A stretch of DNA of 64,000 nt from an uncultured Flavihumibacter sp. (GTDB taxonomy: Bacteria > Bacteroidota > Bacteroidia > Chitinophagales > Chitinophagaceae). This document shows, piece after piece, positions 60,135 to 64,000 of this stretch (within the stretch, counting starts at the first letter, position 1; every line of letters starts with the position of its first letter). Made by a program: the position numbers and the translations under genes. The notes under the pieces were generated by a model. The model made no database searches and was not told the origin of the DNA. It saw only the letters and a program-made list of their open reading frames with translations. Where the stretch lies: assembly GCA_946482545.1 (NCBI GenBank), contig CAMLRX010000002.1, positions 1-64,000 of the forward strand, read 5' to 3'.

Positions 60135-61649
60135 TTAATGTTTGAAGTGCCGCAGACCTGTGATCACCATCGCGAGGTTGTTCTCCTTACAATACTCGAT
60201 GGAGTCGTTGTCGCGGATAGAGCCTCCGGGCTGAATGAATGCGGTGATGCCTGCCTCATGGCCCAACTTCACACAATCATTGAAGGGGAAGAAAGCGTCG
60301 GAGGCCATCACGGCGCCATTCAGGTCGAAGTTGAATTGTTTTGCTTTTTCAACCGCGTGACGCAGCGCATCGATCCGGCTGGTTTGTCCGCAACCTTTTC
60401 CCACCAGTTGCTTGTTCTTCACCAAAGCAATCGCGTTGGATTTGAGGTGTTTACAAACAATATTGGCGAAAATGAGATCGGCTTTTTCTGTTTCAGAACT
60501 TGCTCTGTTGGCCGCTTCTTTCCATTCCGCGAAATTGCCTTCATCGTTCTGCTGTTGCAATACGCCGTTGAGCAGTGATTTGTATTGATTGGCGGAAACT
60601 TTGAATTCTTTTTGCTGCAGCAGAATCCTGTTCTTTTTCGATTTCAGTACCGTAAGCGCTTCTTCAGAGAAAGAAGGTGCGATGAGCACTTCGAAGAAGA
60701 TTTCGTTGATGGCCTCGGCCGTGGCTTTGTCAACGATGGTATTACAGGCGAGCACACCGCCAAAAGCAGATTCAGGATCACCAGCCAGTGCGGCGTCCCA
60801 GGCTTCTTTCAAAGTGGCGCGGGAGGCGATGCCGCATACATTGGTATGCTTGATGATGGAGAAGGTGATACCGTCTGCCGGGGTGAATTCATTGATCAAT
60901 TGAACGGCTGCATCAACATCAACCAGGTTGTTGTAAGAGAGTTCCTTCCCGTTGAGTTGGTTGAACAGTTGCGTGAGGTTTCCGTAGAAAACACCCTGTT
61001 GGTGGGGGTTCTCACCGTAGCGGAGCACCGTTTGCTGCGTACCGAACGGGTTAAAATGGTTGGTCTGGCGGAAATAGTTGGAAATGGCGATATCGTATCC
61101 GGTACAAACGTCGAATGCTTTCATGGCGAACATCCTTCTTTGCTCCAGCGTTGTTTCGCCCTGCTGCTGGTCCAGTAACTCTTCGAGCAGCGTATAATCG
61201 GCTTTGGAAGCGATTACTACTACATCTTTATGGTTCTTGGCCGCTGCGCGGATCATGGAAGGGCCACCGATATCAATTTTCTCAATAATGGCTTTCTCTT
61301 CAGTGGTGGAGGCAACGGTTTCCTCAAAGGGGTAGAGGTCAACAATCACAAGGTCCATTTCAGGAATCTGGTACTGCGCCATCTCTTTCAGGTCGGTCTC
61401 ATTGTCGCGACGTCCCAGGATACCGCCAAAAACTGCGGGGTGCAGGGTTTTTACCCTTCCTCCCAGAATGGAGGGGTAGGTGGTAAGCGATTCAACGGAT
61501 ATACAGGGAAGGCCCAGGCCCTCAATAAAGTTCTGCGTACCACCGGTGGAATAAATCTTTACACCGAGATCGTTCAGTTTTTTAACGATAGCATCCAGGC
61601 CGTCTTTGTAGAAAACAGAGATCAGCGCCGACTGGATCTTTTTGGACAT
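60135..61649 (-). CDS. purH: Bifunctional AICAR formyltransferase/IMP cyclohydrolase
   Basis: Last two steps of purine synthesis to IMP. The 504-residue protein has the N-terminal IMP cyclohydrolase (MGS-like) domain (IQSALISVFYKDGLDAIVKKLNDLGVKIYSTGGT, PSILGGRVKTLHPAVFGGILGRR) and the C-terminal transformylase (LRYGENPHQQGVFY, FSIIKHTNVCGIA with Lys-His catalytic pair, DPESAFGGVLACN, GCGQTSRIDALRHAVEKA, SDAFFPFNDCV, GGSIRDNDSI). Length and both active sites are normal. ATG 61649 was chosen over a frame starting ten codons earlier because it follows the promoter. Confidence 0.97.
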   Translation of the reverse strand: MSKKIQSALISVFYKDGLDAIVKKLNDLGVKIYSTGGTQNFIEGLGLPCISVESLTTYPSILGGRVKTLHPAVFGGILGRRDNETDLKEMAQYQIPEMDLVIVDLYPFEETVASTTEEKAIIEKIDIGGPSMIRAAAKNHKDVVVIASKADYTLLEELLDQQQGETTLEQRRMFAMKAFDVCTGYDIAISNYFRQTNHFNPFGTQQTVLRYGENPHQQGVFYGNLTQLFNQLNGKELSYNNLVDVDAAVQLINEFTPADGITFSIIKHTNVCGIASRATLKEAWDAALAGDPESAFGGVLACNTIVDKATAEAINEIFFEVLIAPSFSEEALTVLKSKKNRILLQQKEFKVSANQYKSLLNGVLQQQNDEGNFAEWKEAANRASSETEKADLIFANIVCKHLKSNAIALVKNKQLVGKGCGQTSRIDALRHAVEKAKQFNFDLNGAVMASDAFFPFNDCVKLGHEAGITAFIQPGGSIRDNDSIEYCKENNLAMVITGLRHFKH

Positions 61650-61676
61650 AGTTGATTGTTTTATTGAATGGAGCCG

Positions 61677-61707
61677 CAAAATTAGTTCAATTCGGGGGGA
61701 TTACAAA
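61677..61707 (-). promoter_or_regulatory. Promoter of purH
   Basis: Minus strand: TTTG (61704-61707), 19-nt spacer, TAATTTTG (61677-61684). Lies over the 3' end of comEC; ATG follows 27 nt downstream. Confidence 0.6.
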
Positions 61708-63825
61708 AGCACCCTCCTTCTTCATATCATAAACCGCAACCTGGTTTTTATGACAATATTTCTTCCAAAGTGCTGAATGATAAGCGCTTGTGTTGTTGCT
61801 TAGTACGATCAGTGATGGAAGGAACCGCTGTTGTGTGTCCGGCCGGGCATGTTCTACCAAAACGATAAAAATCTTTCCGCTGTCTGATGAGATTTCCTGT
61901 TGCAGTGCTTTGAATCTTGCCCATCCCATCAAATGGACCTGCAGTTTTCCTTTGAGCGTAAACTGGTCGGTTTGCGTAACCGTTGCTATGCGGTTCGCTA
62001 GATGAGCCGGGTGAACATATCTTTTGTGTACTCTTTCATGGAAGGTAAACTTTTCTTCACCTGTATTAATCGTGAATGCTGAACGGCCACTTATACCTTC
62101 CGCATAAAAATGTCCCGGTACCTGGTATACGAAAATGCCTGCTTGTTTTTCAGCATAAAAAATATCCCGGCTCCGCAACATGAAAATCATCAACAAAGCT
62201 ATCAGGGCGCCTTTACATGCATGTTTGTTTTTGTGGCTTAACCATATTACAGTGCCTGCTATCAACACATACATCCATACCATCTGGAGCATACTTATCT
62301 GAAGGTTTTCCGCTGTACAAAATGGGATTGTGGCGATCGCTTCTATGTAGGTGTTCATGTAAGCAAGCAGGTGGTGAATTAATTTACCGATCATTATTGC
62401 AACTGGTTCGCACCACAGGAAAATGCAGAAGATAATCTCAACATATAATACCAATCCTGAAACCGGAACTGCTACCATATTCGTTAGCAGGAAAAGCAAT
62501 GGGAATTGGTGAAAATAAAACAGTACCAGTGGTGTGGTAAGTACCTGCGCGGCAATGTTCACGGCCTGCATTTGCCAGCCAAGTGTTAGCAGGGGGTGCT
62601 TCGGTTCCACAAGGGCGGCTATTTTTCGCGCAAAAAGAATCAACCCGGCCACCGCGGTGAACGACAACTGGAATCCGATATCCCACAACGTCATCGGGTC
62701 TGCGGCCAACATCAGGAAAGCGGTGGCCAGCAACGTGTTGATCGACCCCGGTCGTTTTGTAAGGCACTCCGCCAGCAGTAATAAACTCAGCATGACTGCC
62801 GCTCTCACAATAGACGCCGCGCCCCCGGTAAGTAAGGTGAACAACCATATCAATACACCAATACTACTATTCCTGATACACCAGGTGAAACGTGATCTCC
62901 TGCCAACAGGTATCATGGCCATCAACCCAAAGATCATACTCAGGTGCATGCCGGATATCGCTACGATATGTACCACACCAGTTCTGATGTATGCCTCATT
63001 CAGTTCATCGTCAATACCATGCCTGTAACCCACGAGCAATGCTTTGGCTATTCCCCCGGTTGATGGGTCAGGAATGTAGTTGTCAATACCCTGAAGTACT
63101 TTCTCCCTGATGCCATAAAGCATATTCAGACACCTGTTTCCGTAAAAACCTGGTATGATTTCAGTATGTCCTGTATCTGCCCATGCCTGAAGGTAAAGGC
63201 CTTTTTTCGCGCACCATCCGGCATAATCAAATGAACCGGGATTTGCGGATGAGCGGATTTGTTGCGGACGACAAACCAAAAACATCCGGCTACCGTATCC
63301 TGCTGGTTCAATGACTCCCTGCTTTCTGATGTAAACAATTATTTTCAGACCAGGTGTTGGTATAAATCTGTTTGCCTGAACAGTGCTGTCCCATTCCTTA
63401 TTCTCAACCGATCCATTGTTTTCAAAGGAGCCGGCCTCTTGGTTCACATATCCCCGAAGCCGGCAAACATATTTAAAGCTCTTCTCCGTTTCAGAAGAGG
63501 GTTCCAGTACATCAACAACTGTGGTGATTTCCTGCCCATCTCTATTTTCCAGGAATACGCCAGGGAGGTGAACGGCTTTTTGAGCAGCGGTAATGTAGCT
63601 CCCACATCCTGCCAGCAAAAGATAAACCCCACACGCTCCAACGAAACTGCCTGCAAATGTTCTGAGTTTGTTTATCCTTAATACTAAAAGCAGCGATAAT
63701 CCAATAAACAGAAGTAATGCGGAAATATTCCATTGCGGCGGCATATACCATCCCCATAGAATTCCAGCACAAAAAGCGGGAAGTAATTTTAAAAACGGCG
63801 GCTTCTTTTCTGCATAATCCAACAT
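61687..63825 (-). CDS. comEC: ComEC/Rec2-family DNA uptake channel protein
   Basis: Inner-membrane channel that carries single-stranded DNA into the cytoplasm in competent bacteria. The 712-residue protein has N-terminal membrane helices and a DUF4131-like region (1-230), followed by the competence domain (about 235-540): GIAKALLVGYRHGIDDELNEAYIRTGVVHIVAISGMHLSMIFGL, LTGGAASIVRAAVMLSLLLLAECL, DPMTLWDIGFQLSFTAVAGLI. The C-terminal about 170 residues are soluble but contain no HxHxDH metallo-beta-lactamase motif, as in many Bacteroidota ComEC proteins. comF is in the same window but far away. Confidence 0.92.
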   Translation of the reverse strand: MLDYAEKKPPFLKLLPAFCAGILWGWYMPPQWNISALLLFIGLSLLLVLRINKLRTFAGSFVGACGVYLLLAGCGSYITAAQKAVHLPGVFLENRDGQEITTVVDVLEPSSETEKSFKYVCRLRGYVNQEAGSFENNGSVENKEWDSTVQANRFIPTPGLKIIVYIRKQGVIEPAGYGSRMFLVCRPQQIRSSANPGSFDYAGWCAKKGLYLQAWADTGHTEIIPGFYGNRCLNMLYGIREKVLQGIDNYIPDPSTGGIAKALLVGYRHGIDDELNEAYIRTGVVHIVAISGMHLSMIFGLMAMIPVGRRSRFTWCIRNSSIGVLIWLFTLLTGGAASIVRAAVMLSLLLLAECLTKRPGSINTLLATAFLMLAADPMTLWDIGFQLSFTAVAGLILFARKIAALVEPKHPLLTLGWQMQAVNIAAQVLTTPLVLFYFHQFPLLFLLTNMVAVPVSGLVLYVEIIFCIFLWCEPVAIMIGKLIHHLLAYMNTYIEAIATIPFCTAENLQISMLQMVWMYVLIAGTVIWLSHKNKHACKGALIALLMIFMLRSRDIFYAEKQAGIFVYQVPGHFYAEGISGRSAFTINTGEEKFTFHERVHKRYVHPAHLANRIATVTQTDQFTLKGKLQVHLMGWARFKALQQEISSDSGKIFIVLVEHARPDTQQRFLPSLIVLSNNTSAYHSALWKKYCHKNQVAVYDMKKEGAFVIPPN

Positions 63826-63937
63826 CTTTCATTGCCTTGATTTTTGTAAAGCTAGCAATGGCTGCTGGTGAAAAAAACAGTGAAATAACGGTAAACGCGG
63901 TAGAAAAAAACGGGTCGGGTTTTAATGGAACGCAACT

Positions 63938-63945
63938 TAACTTTG
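63938..63945 (+). promoter_or_regulatory. -7 box of the gene at the window end
   Basis: TAACTTTG matches TAnnTTTG, 22 nt before the ATG at 63968. -33 element unclear. Confidence 0.5.
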
Positions 63946-63967
63946 CCTCCTGATAAACGAAAAAAGA

Positions 63968-64000
63968 ATGACAGCATTAATTGAAGGAACCAAAGCTCCG
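63968..64000 (+). CDS. Start of a probable thioredoxin-dependent peroxiredoxin (Bcp-like), cut by window end
   Basis: Only 11 codons are visible, giving MTALIEGTKAP. This matches the beginning of Bcp/PrxQ peroxiredoxins of Bacteroidota, which start with Met, a few residues, then G-x-K/x-A-P-x-F. A promoter box lies upstream, and AGAATG has no clear ribosome-binding site, as is usual here. The identification is tentative because the catalytic Cys is outside the window. Confidence 0.45.
   Translation, partial: MTALIEGTKAP

Noticed and set aside
63717..63953. 78-codon plus-strand frame near the window end
   Set aside because: Its first half is opposite the comEC start and its end runs through the promoter of the next gene.
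1..64000. tRNA, rRNA, insertion sequence or prophage genes
   Set aside because: No cloverleaf-like sequence with a TTC-arm, no rRNA-like stretch, and no transposase, integrase or phage structural protein was seen on either strand.

Overview
The window comes from a member of the Bacteroidota, most likely a Chitinophagaceae-type organism. The supporting evidence is gliding genes (gldH, gldE, gldD), a secreted protein with a type IX secretion (T9SS) C-terminal sorting domain, Bacteroidota promoters of the TTG-N18..23-TAnnTTTG type in front of many genes, few Shine-Dalgarno sequences, a tiny COX24-domain ribosomal-type protein, and the conserved order HU - TPR - COX24 - rng and mutY - ssb - gldE - gldD. 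Most of the window is ordinary chromosome. No rRNA, tRNA, insertion sequence, phage or CRISPR array was seen.

Layout. 1-5.1 kb: the 5' part of carB (cut by the window edge), a small membrane-anchored protein and an M23 peptidase. 5.3-11.2 kb: a minus-strand run of PBP4 (dacB), a 1141-residue T9SS-sorted repeat protein and a secreted beta-helix protein. 11.3-16.3 kb: an arginase-fold protein with damaged metal site, divergent from pheS - hydroxyacyl-CoA dehydrogenase - SDR, which runs into lpxD tail to tail. 16.4-20.4 kb: an intergenic RNA candidate, then pseudouridine synthase, yicC, gldH and a two-component pair. 20.5-25.1 kb: batD, an SDR and an AbiE-like toxin-antitoxin pair whose promoter carries a perfect 14-bp inverted repeat. 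25.1-36.9 kb: HAD phosphatase, deoxyhypusine-synthase-like protein, membrane protein, M28 peptidase, rpiB, tatC, MBL hydrolase, aldehyde dehydrogenase, tadA, secreted coiled-coil protein, sod and mutL. 37-49 kb: a GH3/serine-hydrolase fusion, a secreted MORN-caspase protein, ricT, holB, glutathione peroxidase, a beta-helix lipoprotein, comF and radA. 49.4-64 kb: a zinc peptidase, rng, COX24 protein, TPR, HU, mutY, ssb, gldE, gldD, DUF3109, lutB, an EamA transporter, purH, comEC and the first codons of a probable peroxiredoxin.

Functional themes are cell-envelope and peptidoglycan work (M23, dacB, lpxD, GH3 fusion, tatC, T9SS cargo), gliding (gldD/E/H), DNA maintenance (mutL, mutY, radA, ssb, holB, HU), and purine and pyrimidine synthesis (carB, purH). 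The parts most worth a second look are the AbiE-like operon with its operator, the secreted MORN-caspase protein, the three-repeat T9SS protein with its beta-helix partner, the arginase-fold protein lacking metal ligands, a repeated hairpin-plus-15-mer element that may be a small RNA, and three dispersed intergenic repeat families plus a recurring terminator hairpin. Starts were refined from promoter position, signal peptides and family N-termini. All statements are from reading the sequence; no database search was run.
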